Made by a program: the position numbers and the translations under genes. The notes beneath the pieces were generated by a model. That model made no database searches. It was not told the origin of the DNA and saw only the letters and a program-made list of their open reading frames with translations. A DNA stretch of 9,110 bases from Paracoccaceae bacterium (GTDB taxonomy: Bacteria; Pseudomonadota; Alphaproteobacteria; Rhodobacterales; Rhodobacteraceae). Where the stretch lies: contig SKWP01000438.1 in assembly GCA_007128865.1 (NCBI GenBank), forward strand, positions 1-9,110, written 5' to 3'. Below, piece after piece: positions 1-6,289 of this stretch; the first letter of the stretch is position 1, and the number at the start of each line of letters is the position of its first letter.

Positions 1-476
1 AGCTCATGGCTGGCTTCGCAGGTCAGCCAGCCGTTCAGCAGCACCTCGCGTTCCAGCTGCCCGGCGCCCCATCCGGCATAGCCAAGCGCCAGCAGTGCCT
101 GCGATGGCCCGGTGCCGCGGGCCAGGTCTTCGAGCACGTCCATGGTGGCGGTCAGCGCGAACCCGCCGGGAATGCGCAGCGTGGAGCCGCCCGAGCTGTA
201 ATCGGCCGAATGCAGGACAAAGCCGCGGCTGTGTTCCACCGGGCCGCCGACGTGCACACGCAGGTCGGCCTCGGTTTCGGCCTTGATGTCGAGCTGTTTC
301 AGCAGCGACGACAGGCTGATCCCGTTGGCAGGCTTGTTGACGATGAGCCCCATCGCCTCGCGGCTGGAATGGGCGCACATGAAGACCACGGCGCGGGCAA
401 ATCGCGGATCCCCCATCCCCGGCATGGCGACAAGCAGCTTGCCCTGAAGGCTGAACGATTCCGGATCGTCATTCAT
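1..476 (-). CDS. YqgE/AlgH family protein (partial, 3' end missing)
   Basis: This is the first 158 residues of a YqgE/AlgH (DUF179) protein, read on the minus strand and cut by the left edge of the window. The family is usually about 185-200 residues, so roughly 30 are missing. Family signatures seen are GKLLVAMPGMGDPRF near residues 12-26, GLIVNKP at 43-49, GGPV at 77-80 and GYAGWGAGQLE at 132-142. There is no signal peptide, so it is probably cytoplasmic. The biochemical role of the family is not firmly known; the AlgH name comes from alginate regulation in Pseudomonas, and I would not carry that function over. The ATG at 476 is the only in-frame start nearby. It has only a weak AGGA about 14 nt upstream. 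The gene is divergent from the DsbD-like gene, with 102 bp between them. Family assignment is firm; function is open. Confidence 0.93.
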   Translation of the reverse strand, partial: MNDDPESFSLQGKLLVAMPGMGDPRFARAVVFMCAHSSREAMGLIVNKPANGISLSSLLKQLDIKAETEADLRVHVGGPVEHSRGFVLHSADYSSGGSTLRIPGGFALTATMDVLEDLARGTGPSQALLALGYAGWGAGQLEREVLLNGWLTCEASHE

Positions 477-482
477 CCCTGC

Positions 483-511
483 AATCTGTGTCCTGCCGGC
501 CACGGGCGCAA
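483..511 (-). promoter_or_regulatory. candidate promoter of the yqgE-type gene
   Basis: On the minus strand TTGCGC (506-511) is separated by 17 nt from CAGATT (483-488), which ends 6 nt before the ATG at 476. Spacing suits a housekeeping sigma factor, but each hexamer matches consensus at only about three positions. If real, transcription would start at or next to the start codon. Inference only. Confidence 0.2.
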
Positions 512-578
512 GGCCCGAGCGCATGATCGCGGCGTCGCCGTCGCCCCAATGTGATTTCCGCTTGCCCCGTGCCTGCCT

Positions 579-1415
579 ATGTTGCGGAGGATGAACCCGT
601 ACCGATTCCCCGCCGCTGCGCTGGCCGCCGCGCTTTGCTTCTCGGTTCCCGGCCTGCCGGCCGGACCGGGGCCCGTGGCCGCGCAGGATGTGGCGCGCAT
701 CGTCAGCGGCGGCATGCGCCCGGGCTGGCGCACCGAAACCGGCACCCATGTCGCGGCGCTGCACCTGCATCTGGCCGAGAACTGGAAGACCTACTGGCGG
801 GCGCCGGGCGATGGCGGCATCCCGCCCCGTTTCGACTGGAGCGGGTCGGAAAACCTGGGCGCGATGACCCTGCACTGGCCGCGGCCGGTGGCCTTTGATC
901 AGGGCGGGCTGCGCAGCATCGGCTATCGGGACGAGCTGGTGCTGCCGATGGAATTCGAGATCATCGATCCTGCCGCGCCGGCCCGGCTGAGCGGAACCAT
1001 GGAGCTGGGCGTGTGCGAGACCATCTGCATCCCGGTCACGCTGCGGCTGTCGGCCGAGCTTTCGGTGACCGGGCGCAACGATCCGGTCATCCGGGCCGCG
1101 CTGGCCGAGGTTCCGGGGCCGGCACGGGCGCTGGGCCTGACCGGCGTGGACTGTGCGGTGGAACCCATCCGCGACGGCGTCAGGCTGACCGCCGAGTTGC
1201 AGATGCCCAGCCTCGGCGCGCAGGAGGTGGTGGTGTTCGAGCTGCCGGATGCCGAGGTCTGGATATCCGAAAGCCGCAGCGAACGGCAGGGCGACCGGTT
1301 GCGCGCCGCTGCCGACATGGTGCCGCCGGGCGGGGCGCCCTTTGCCGTGGACCGGTCACAATTGCGCATTACCGTGATCGCCGAAGACCGTGCGGCCGAG
1401 CATCAGGGCTGCTGA
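579..1415 (+). CDS. exported DsbD-alpha-like domain protein (stand-alone)
   Basis: A 278-residue protein resembling the N-terminal (alpha) domain of the disulfide reductase DsbD, annotated in many alphaproteobacteria as a DsbD domain-containing protein. Residues 1-35 look like a Sec signal peptide: a basic start, an Ala/Leu-rich core and a likely cut after VAA before QD, which would place it in the periplasm. The diagnostic piece is GVCETICIP at 144-152. Its cysteines C146 and C150 would be the redox pair; E. coli DsbD-alpha has a wider spacing (C103/C109). The fold-typical NWKTYWRAPGDGGIPP segment lies at 68-83. The membrane (beta) and thioredoxin (gamma) parts of DsbD are absent, so any electron donor would have to be another protein. 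The C-terminus ends in Gly-Cys. ATG 579 gives a more basic signal peptide; ATG 591 is an alternative, but GGAGG directly abuts it with no spacing. Family placement is good; substrate unknown. Confidence 0.85.
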   Translation: MLRRMNPYRFPAAALAAALCFSVPGLPAGPGPVAAQDVARIVSGGMRPGWRTETGTHVAALHLHLAENWKTYWRAPGDGGIPPRFDWSGSENLGAMTLHWPRPVAFDQGGLRSIGYRDELVLPMEFEIIDPAAPARLSGTMELGVCETICIPVTLRLSAELSVTGRNDPVIRAALAEVPGPARALGLTGVDCAVEPIRDGVRLTAELQMPSLGAQEVVVFELPDAEVWISESRSERQGDRLRAAADMVPPGGAPFAVDRSQLRITVIAEDRAAEHQGC

Positions 1416-1463
1416 ACGGCGGATCGCGGGCGCATCCGGGGCGGTGGTGGCGCGAATGCCGGC

Positions 1464-1491
1464 TTGCACCGGCCGGGCCAGTGGATAGACA
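1464..1491 (+). promoter_or_regulatory. candidate pgsA promoter, possibly leaderless
   Basis: TTGCAC (1464-1469) is followed after 16 nt by TAGACA (1486-1491), which ends 6 nt before the pgsA ATG at 1498. Transcription would then begin at or within a base or two of the start codon. This fits the lack of a well-spaced Shine-Dalgarno: the only purine run, ACAGGG, is about 3 nt from the ATG. Hexamer matches are partial. Confidence 0.3.
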
Positions 1492-1497
1492 GGGCGC

Positions 1498-2157
1498 ATG
1501 ATCTGGACCGTACCGAACATCCTGACAACGCTTCGCCTGCTTGCCGCACCCGGCGTGGCGGTGATGTTTCTGTATTTCAACCGCCCCTGGGCGGACTGGC
1601 TGGCGCTGGTCCTGTTCATCGGTGCGGCGATAACCGACTGGTTCGACGGCTATCTTGCCCGGTTGTGGAAACAGGAAAGCCGCATCGGCGCGATGCTTGA
1701 CCCCATTGCCGACAAGGCCATGGTGGTGATCGCGCTTCTGGTGATCACCGGCTATTCCGGGATGGACCCGTGGCTGATCCTTCCGGCCACGGTGATCCTG
1801 TTTCGCGAGGTCTTCGTGTCCGGCCTGCGCGAGTATCTGGGCGACCGTTCCGGGCTGCTGCGGGTAACCGGGCTTGCCAAGTGGAAGACCACGGCACAGA
1901 TGGTGGCCATCGGGGTTCTGTTTCTGGCCACGGGGCTTGACTACATGCATCAGGCGCGGCTTGACATGCTCGGCCCCGACAGGCTGGCCCGTCTGATCGC
2001 GCGCGACAGCGCCGTGTGGGCCGAGGCAATGGTGGCATGGTATGCCTACACCGCGGGGCTGGTGCTGATCTGGATTGCGGCGGTCCTTACGCTGGTGACG
2101 GGTTGGGATTATTTCGTGAAGTCCCTGCCCCATCTCAAGGAGGAGGTGCGCAGATGA
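1498..2157 (+). CDS. pgsA: CDP-diacylglycerol--glycerol-3-phosphate 3-phosphatidyltransferase
   Basis: PgsA makes phosphatidylglycerophosphate from CDP-diacylglycerol and glycerol-3-phosphate in the inner membrane, the committed step towards phosphatidylglycerol and cardiolipin. The full CDP-alcohol phosphatidyltransferase signature D-x2-DG-x2-AR-x8-G-x3-D-x3-D is present, with D47, D50, G51, A54-R55, G64, D68 and D72. The N-terminal NILTTLRLLAAP (7-18) and the VSGLREYL and LAKWKTTAQM segments are typical of PgsA rather than other members of the superfamily. The protein has 219 residues and several hydrophobic helices, the last around 170-205, normal for the family. It follows the DsbD-like gene by 82 bp. 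Its last codon overlaps the moaD start (ATGA at 2154-2157), so it and moaDE are probably one transcript. No frameshift or missing catalytic residue is seen. Confidence 0.96.
   Translation: MIWTVPNILTTLRLLAAPGVAVMFLYFNRPWADWLALVLFIGAAITDWFDGYLARLWKQESRIGAMLDPIADKAMVVIALLVITGYSGMDPWLILPATVILFREVFVSGLREYLGDRSGLLRVTGLAKWKTTAQMVAIGVLFLATGLDYMHQARLDMLGPDRLARLIARDSAVWAEAMVAWYAYTAGLVLIWIAAVLTLVTGWDYFVKSLPHLKEEVRR
2137..2147 (+). promoter_or_regulatory. strong ribosome binding site of moaD inside pgsA
   Basis: The run AAGGAGGAGGT lies in the last codons of pgsA (encoding KEEV) and ends about 7 nt before the moaD ATG at 2154. It fixes the moaD start and suggests that moaD translation does not depend only on re-initiation after pgsA. 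Confidence 0.8.
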
Positions 2158-2402
2158 TCGAGGTGCTGTATTTCGCCTGGGTGCGCGAACGGATCGGGCT
2201 GCCGCGCGAGACGGTGCAGACCGGCGCGCAGACGGTGGGCGAACTGGTCGAGGAATTGCGCGGCCGCGAGGAACGCTATGCGCTGGCCTTTTCCGATCTG
2301 GAATCGCTTCGGGTTGCCGTCGATCAGGAGCTTGCCGGCTTCGATGCGCCGCTGAAGGGGGCGCGCGAGGTCGCATTCTTCCCGCCGATGACCGGAGGCT
2401 GA
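2154..2402 (+). CDS. moaD: molybdopterin synthase small (sulfur-carrier) subunit MoaD
   Basis: An 82-residue ubiquitin-like protein that ends in Gly-Gly (MTGG). In the MoaD family the C-terminal glycine is adenylated by MoeB and turned into a thiocarboxylate, which supplies sulfur to MoaE for converting cyclic pyranopterin monophosphate to molybdopterin. Seen here are the start MIEVLYFAWVRERIG, the mid-protein TVGELVEELRG and the tail VAFFPPMTGG, all typical, at the usual family length. The start at 2154 is chosen for the strong ribosome binding site just upstream and the ATGA overlap with the pgsA stop. Reading further upstream in this frame runs inside pgsA and adds no family-like sequence. 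moaE starts 3 bp after the stop, so the two subunits are almost certainly made together. It acts in the cytoplasm. Confidence 0.95.
   Translation: MIEVLYFAWVRERIGLPRETVQTGAQTVGELVEELRGREERYALAFSDLESLRVAVDQELAGFDAPLKGAREVAFFPPMTGG
2394..2398 (+). promoter_or_regulatory. ribosome binding site of moaE
   Basis: GGAGG at the very end of moaD, 7 nt before the moaE ATG at 2406. Part of it encodes the C-terminal glycines of MoaD, so the catalytic tail and the next gene's ribosome site share bases. Confidence 0.7.
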
Positions 2403-2405
2403 GAC

Positions 2406-2855
2406 ATGGACGTTCGTGTGCAGTCGGCGGATTTCGACAGCGGGGCAGAGCTTTCGGGTTTCATCGCCCGGCAACAGGCTGCTCCGGTCGGGGCGACCGT
2501 CAGTTTTACCGGCATCGTGCGCGATCTTCCCGGCGGCGGTTTGCAGCGCATGGTGATCGAGCATTATCCGGGCATGACCGAACGCGCGATTGCGGCCATG
2601 GTCGGGCAGGCGCGCGCGCGCTGGTCGCTGGCCGACTGTCTGGTGATCCACCGCTATGGCGAAATGCGGCCCGGAGAAACCATCATGATGGTCGCCACCG
2701 CCTCGGCGCATCGGGCCGATGCCTTTGCCGCCGCCGATTTCCTGATGGATTACCTCAAGTCCCGGGCGCCGTTCTGGAAGCAGGAAATCACCGCCGAAGG
2801 TACCGCATGGGTGGCCGCCCGCGACGAGGACGAAGCCGCGCTGCAGCGCTGGTAG
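2406..2855 (+). CDS. moaE: molybdopterin synthase catalytic subunit MoaE
   Basis: The large subunit of molybdopterin synthase, a cytoplasmic enzyme that transfers sulfur from two MoaD thiocarboxylates to cyclic pyranopterin monophosphate. At 149 residues it is full length for the family. Visible motifs are VGATVSFTGIVRD (28-40), HRYGEMRPGE (82-91), the S-A-HR pair at 100-103 and DYLKSRAPFWKQE (115-127). Lysines K118 and K125 have the seven-residue spacing of E. coli MoaE K119 and K126, known to be needed for activity. It lies directly after moaD and is likely the last gene of the pgsA-moaD-moaE transcript. It converges on the 108-residue minus-strand gene with only 16 bp between the two stops. 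Nothing looks truncated or altered. Confidence 0.96.
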   Translation: MDVRVQSADFDSGAELSGFIARQQAAPVGATVSFTGIVRDLPGGGLQRMVIEHYPGMTERAIAAMVGQARARWSLADCLVIHRYGEMRPGETIMMVATASAHRADAFAAADFLMDYLKSRAPFWKQEITAEGTAWVAARDEDEAALQRW

Positions 2856-2871
2856 CCGGGGCGGGCCGGGT

Positions 2872-3198
2872 TCAGTCCTGACGGATCGACCCGAGCGCGC
2901 GGCGCAGTTCCTCGGCCTCGGCGCGGGCGCTGCGCAGCCCGTCCATGGCGGCGCGCAGTTCGGCCTCGGTCTGGGCCAGCTGATCGATCAGTTCGGCCTC
3001 GCGCTGCTGAAGATAGGTGATCGCCTGATCGCGCACTTCCTCGGCCTCGTGCAGTTGCTGGGCCATGCGGTCAAGCTCACCCATGTCGGCGTCGGTCACG
3101 CGGGTGAACCGGTGCAGCAGCCAATAGGCAAACCAGCCCAGCGCAAAGGCCGCAAACAGGACCAGCGCCATGATGACAATGAATTCGGTGCGGTTCAT
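2872..3198 (-). CDS. small membrane protein with coiled coil, function unknown
   Basis: A 108-residue protein with one strong N-terminal membrane helix (about 6-28, starting MNRTEFIVIMALVLF, ending near YWLLHR). A long charged, Ala/Glu/Gln/Arg-rich segment follows (about 38-102) with the heptad look of a coiled coil. The helix carries few charges before it and Arg/His after it. The basic residues after the helix suggest that the C-terminal coiled coil stays in the cytoplasm, but this is not certain. I recall similar short proteins next to OmpA-family genes in Rhodobacteraceae; no function is known to me. It follows the OmpA-like gene by 110 bp on the same strand. The ATG at 3198 has no clear Shine-Dalgarno; instead a two-stem inverted repeat ends right at the start codon. 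Confidence 0.8.
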   Translation of the reverse strand: MNRTEFIVIMALVLFAAFALGWFAYWLLHRFTRVTDADMGELDRMAQQLHEAEEVRDQAITYLQQREAELIDQLAQTEAELRAAMDGLRSARAEAEELRRALGSIRQD

Positions 3199-3238
3199 GG
3201 CTCTGGTCTAGCCGCAGGCATCGGCTTTGGCCAGAGCC
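3199..3238 (-). repeat. two-stem inverted repeat abutting the start of the 108-residue protein
   Basis: GGCTCTGG (3199-3206) and CCAGAGCC (3231-3238) are a perfect 8-bp inverted repeat. Inside it AGCCG (3210-3214) and CGGCT (3222-3226) form a second perfect 5-bp arm pair around a 7-nt loop. In minus-strand RNA the outer stem ends exactly at the base before the ATG at 3198. There is no T-run, so a classical terminator is unlikely. A leader hairpin that controls translation, a processing site or a protein-binding operator are all possible. Confidence 0.6.
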
Positions 3239-3287
3239 GGCAGCGTGGCACACCGGCAGGGCCATCGCCGCACGCCGGCCGGAAACT

Positions 3288-3301
3288 GCCGGGCAACCGG
3301 C
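3288..3301 (-). terminator. weak hairpin just after the OmpA-like stop codon
   Basis: GCCGG (3288-3292) and CCGGC (3297-3301) form a GC-only 5-bp stem with a 4-nt loop, starting about 8 bp past the stop at 3309. Only three Ts follow in the direction of transcription. It could slow or protect the 3' end, but is weak as an intrinsic terminator. Confidence 0.25.
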
Positions 3302-3308
3302 CCGCCCA

Positions 3309-5249
3309 TCAGTCCCGCGCCGGACGGTCGCGCGGGCGCAACGTTTCTTCGTCGGCCTCGCTGACATCGATGACCAGCGTGGCTTCGAGTTCAGGGTCGC
3401 GGAACCGCCCCACAGGGTCCGTTTCCACGCCTTCGGGGGCCACGCGAACCAGCCGGAACTCGATCCGGCGGTTGGCCTCGCGCCCGGCGGCGGTGGCGTT
3501 GTCGGCAATCGGGCGGGCAGCGCCATAGCCGCGGGCGGTAAAGCCGCCCACCAGCACCCGCCGGGCAAGCAGCGCCTCGAGCACCGCATCGGCGCGCCGC
3601 TGGCTGAGGGCAAGGTTCATCTCGGCCCGGCCCTGGCTGTCGGTATGGCCGCCGATTTCCAGGCGCAGCTCGCCGCAGTCGCGCAGCACGACGGCGATCT
3701 TGTCCATGGTTTCGGCCGCAGCGCCTTCGATGGTTGCCGAACCGGGAGCAAAGGTTATCTGCCGCTCGGCAAGGATATCGGCGATGTCCGCGACGCAGCT
3801 TTCGGGGCTCGGCAGCGAGGCGATCGGATCGAGGCTTTCGTCGTAGACCACCGAAATGCGGAGGTTCGGCGCATTGTTCAGCCGTTCGGTCAGCAGCCGC
3901 GCGACCATGTCGCTTGCGTCGGGATTGCCGCTGCGCCCCATGATCTCGAGCCTGTCGGCCCGGACCAGAACCGTGCCGTGGTCGATCTCGGAAAGCGCCT
4001 CGAGACCGGCCATGACCCGCCCGGCCCAGCCATCCGGCAGGGCCTCGTCAAGGCTTGCGGCAAGCTGGACCGAGGCCGCGCCGAATCGCGCCCCGGCATA
4101 GCTGCGAACCGCCTCGCGCATGGTTTCGTCGGCCAGCAGGCCGCGCAGGTTCAGGGCCCCTTCGGGCGACAGTGTGGCGACGAATTCTGCCGCATCGGTT
4201 TCCGGCGTCTCGGGCGGGGCTTCGAGCAGACGCGCGGCCAGCGAAAAGCCTTCGGGCAGCGCCTGCCTGAGATCGCCGGCGGCAGCGTCCAGCGCGCTTT
4301 CCCCGATGGAATGGGGAACGACCAGCGTCATGTCATCATCCGAGAGCGTCAGCGTGCCCTGCCCCAGCCCGGCCAGCGTGCCGATACCGGCCGCGGCGGC
4401 CTGCGCCCAGTCGGGCGACGGTGCGCCCAGGCCGATGGTGCAGGGGGTCCGGGTGCTGGCACCGGCGGCGACGCCGGCCTCCAGTATCTGGCGTTGCGCT
4501 GCCTCGCTGTCGGCGGCGCAGGCGTCGAAACGCGCCCCGTCGGCATCGATGGCAAAGCGCAGCGTGAAGGGCGCGATCACCGGCCGCGGCGCCGAGATTT
4601 CCAGCACCACATCGATTTGCGACGGTGCGGCACGCTGCAGGCGGCGTTCCAGTTCGCGCTGTTCGGTGCGGCTGTCGGAAACCGCGGTGACCCGCACACG
4701 TTCGGCACTGACCGATATCTTGGAGCGCGGCAGCAGCACCAGCGCCTCGAGCCCGAAGGCCACGGCGGCCTCCCAGCCCGGCGGGATCGGATGATCGGCA
4801 CTGTCGAGCATGTCCGAAACGGTCTGGAAGCTGCCGTCACCGCCGATGGCATCCAGAATCGGCCGCCGCCCGAAGGCCATCGGCACCAGCCCGATGACCG
4901 ATATGCCATCGTCGTTGCGCAGGAATTCCACCACGAAACGCGGCGGTTCGGCTGTCAGCGTCTCGATCACCGCGATCCGGTCGATCACCCGCGTCCGGTC
5001 AACGACGCCGCCGGCCACGGAAAGGGCGCGAAACCGCATGGCCTCGGTCTCGGCGCTGCCTTCGAGGATCACCTGCAGCCCGTCGGTCCGCACGCTTGCG
5101 AATGTCAGACCTTCGGCAGCCAGCCGCGATTCGATGGTCGAACGGGTGCCCGATTCCACAAGGTTCACCGCCAGCACCGCACCGCCCAGCGAAAGCGCGG
5201 CGGCACCGGCAAGCACGGATGCGAGAATGACAGTCTTGCGTCGGCCCAT
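3309..5249 (-). CDS. OmpA-domain envelope protein with three internal repeats
   Basis: A 646-residue protein. Residues 7-28 form a hydrophobic signal or anchor segment after a basic start (MGRRK). Residues about 36-95 look like a BON-type domain. Residues about 103-470 hold three diverged copies of a roughly 115-residue unit, each with a GW- or DW-led helix, a Gly-Leu-rich stretch and a following beta strand. Residues 494-600 are an OmpA C-terminal peptidoglycan-binding domain. In it ITFAPGSATI (498-507), GHTDSQG with D537 (534-540), LSQRRADAV (548-556) and NRRIEFRL (593-600) give the Asp and Arg that in this fold bind diaminopimelate. Cys485 and Cys525 flank the domain start and could pair. 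An acidic, Pro/Arg-ending tail of 46 residues follows. No beta-barrel is seen, so an anchored periplasmic protein that grips the cell wall is inferred. It lies between ubiA and the 108-residue protein on the same strand. Confidence 0.9.
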   Translation of the reverse strand: MGRRKTVILASVLAGAAALSLGGAVLAVNLVESGTRSTIESRLAAEGLTFASVRTDGLQVILEGSAETEAMRFRALSVAGGVVDRTRVIDRIAVIETLTAEPPRFVVEFLRNDDGISVIGLVPMAFGRRPILDAIGGDGSFQTVSDMLDSADHPIPPGWEAAVAFGLEALVLLPRSKISVSAERVRVTAVSDSRTEQRELERRLQRAAPSQIDVVLEISAPRPVIAPFTLRFAIDADGARFDACAADSEAAQRQILEAGVAAGASTRTPCTIGLGAPSPDWAQAAAAGIGTLAGLGQGTLTLSDDDMTLVVPHSIGESALDAAAGDLRQALPEGFSLAARLLEAPPETPETDAAEFVATLSPEGALNLRGLLADETMREAVRSYAGARFGAASVQLAASLDEALPDGWAGRVMAGLEALSEIDHGTVLVRADRLEIMGRSGNPDASDMVARLLTERLNNAPNLRISVVYDESLDPIASLPSPESCVADIADILAERQITFAPGSATIEGAAAETMDKIAVVLRDCGELRLEIGGHTDSQGRAEMNLALSQRRADAVLEALLARRVLVGGFTARGYGAARPIADNATAAGREANRRIEFRLVRVAPEGVETDPVGRFRDPELEATLVIDVSEADEETLRPRDRPARD

Positions 5250-5282
5250 TCGGACGGCGGCCCCCTGTTCCGGGTGTGGCGT

Positions 5283-5311
5283 TTCTTAGGCCGTGCCGCG
5301 GCCGGGTTCAA
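5283..5311 (-). promoter_or_regulatory. candidate promoter of the OmpA-like gene
   Basis: On the minus strand TTGAAC (5306-5311) lies next to the ubiA stop codon. It is followed after exactly 17 nt by TAAGAA (5283-5288), about 33 nt before the ATG at 5249. The spacer holds a GGCCG/CGGCC inverted repeat (5289-5293 and 5299-5303). A G-run about 11 nt before the ATG may be the ribosome site. It would allow expression apart from ubiA. Confidence 0.4.
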
Positions 5312-6277
5312 TCAAACGAAAAGTGAAGCGGCAAGAAACAGCGCAGGCAGCAGCCCTGCGTCGCGGTTGGACCGGAACAGGCGCAGGCAATTGTCCGGAT
5401 CGTCCTGGTCGAGCCGCAGAAGCTGCCAGGTCAGATGCCAGCCAAAGGCCCACACCCCGGCCAGCCCCAGCAGCAGCGCGGCAAGGCTGTCGCGCGGCAG
5501 CAGCGCCATGACAACCGCCAGCGCCATCAGCACCACCGACAGCACCAGAAACGCCAGCAGCCAGCGCCGGGTGTTCGCGCCAAACAGCAGCGCGGTGGAT
5601 TTCACCCCGATCAGCGCATCGTCTTCGCGGTCCTGATGGGCATAGATCGTGTCATAGAAGATCGTCCAGGCGATGCCGGACAGATAGAGCAGCACGGGTG
5701 CGGCCGAAAGGCTGCCGGTCTGCGCCGCCCAGGCCAGCAGCGCGCCCCAGTTGAAGGCCAGCCCGAGGAAGATCTGCGGCCACCAGGTAAAGCGCTTGGC
5801 AAAGGGGTATACCGCCACCAGCGCCAGCGAAGCGATGCCCAGCGCGATGGCCAGCGGATGAAAGGTCAGCAGGATCAGGAAGGCAACAAGCGCCTGCGCC
5901 ACCATCCAGGCGGCGGCACCGCGCGGGCTGACCTGCCCCGAAGGCAGCGGGCGCGAACGGGTCCGGGCCACGCGGGCGTCGATGTCGCGGTCGGTCAGGT
6001 CGTTCCAGGTGCAGCCGGCGCCGCGCATCAGCACCGCGCCGATCCCGCAGCCCGCCACGATCCACAGCGTGTGCCAGCCAAGGCCCGACGGGTCCGCGGC
6101 GACCGCCAGCGCCACCGCCCACCAGCACGGCAGCAGCAAAAGCCAGGTGCCGATGGGCCGGTCGGCGCGCGACAGGCGCAGATAGGGCCGGGTCGGTGCC
6201 GGTGCGAACCGGTCCACCCAGTTGCCGACGGCATCGGCCACCGTTCCGGCCTCTGGCGCATCGTGGCGCGGCCTCAT
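5312..6277 (-). CDS. ubiA: 4-hydroxybenzoate polyprenyltransferase (UbiA)
   Basis: UbiA joins the polyprenyl chain to 4-hydroxybenzoate in the inner membrane, the second step of ubiquinone synthesis. The 321-residue protein has the two metal/diphosphate motifs of the superfamily. The first is N92-D93-L-T-D96-R-D98-I-D100, within CTWNDLTDRDIDARVARTRSRP. The second is YDTIYAHQDREDD around 208-220, with D209, D216 and D219-D220. Several hydrophobic helices separate them, and the C-terminal FRSNRDAG (301-308) is typical of UbiA itself. The start at 6277 is chosen because GGAGG lies 7 nt upstream on this strand and family homology begins soon after; the open frame runs on to 6346 but only across rsmE. 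Other UbiA-superfamily enzymes (chlorophyll, heme O) are possible in principle, but the motif context fits UbiA best. Confidence 0.93.
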   Translation of the reverse strand: MRPRHDAPEAGTVADAVGNWVDRFAPAPTRPYLRLSRADRPIGTWLLLLPCWWAVALAVAADPSGLGWHTLWIVAGCGIGAVLMRGAGCTWNDLTDRDIDARVARTRSRPLPSGQVSPRGAAAWMVAQALVAFLILLTFHPLAIALGIASLALVAVYPFAKRFTWWPQIFLGLAFNWGALLAWAAQTGSLSAAPVLLYLSGIAWTIFYDTIYAHQDREDDALIGVKSTALLFGANTRRWLLAFLVLSVVLMALAVVMALLPRDSLAALLLGLAGVWAFGWHLTWQLLRLDQDDPDNCLRLFRSNRDAGLLPALFLAASLFV

Positions 6278-6284
6278 ATGGTCG

Positions 6285-6289
6285 CCTCC
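6285..6289 (-). promoter_or_regulatory. ribosome binding site of ubiA overlapping the rsmE start region
   Basis: GGAGG on the minus strand, 7 nt before the ubiA ATG at 6277. On the plus strand the same bases read CCTCC and end directly before the rsmE ATG at 6290, so the two genes share these few bases. Confidence 0.7.

Noticed and set aside
503..517. CGGGC/GCCCG inverted repeat in the gap between the yqgE-type and DsbD-like genes
   Set aside because: A 5-bp stem in GC-rich DNA is expected by chance. It has no T-run and partly overlaps the candidate promoter, so it does not support a separate feature.
1369..2376. 335-codon minus-strand open frame opposite pgsA and moaD
   Set aside because: Low-complexity Arg/His/Pro/Gln composition and complete overlap with two well-supported genes; a frame shadow.
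2856..2871. GC-rich 16-bp gap between the convergent moaE and 108-residue protein genes as a terminator
   Set aside because: Only 4-bp CCGG self-pairing and no T-run on either strand; too weak to call.
3645..5636. 663-codon plus-strand open frame opposite the OmpA-like gene and part of ubiA
   Set aside because: It is rich in Arg, Gly, His and Pro with no recognisable domain, and lies antisense to genes with clear family motifs. Long open antisense frames are normal in GC-rich DNA.
5435..6289. Upstream extension of the rsmE frame through ubiA
   Set aside because: The added part is antisense to ubiA, has biased composition and goes far beyond the usual RsmE length of about 240 residues.
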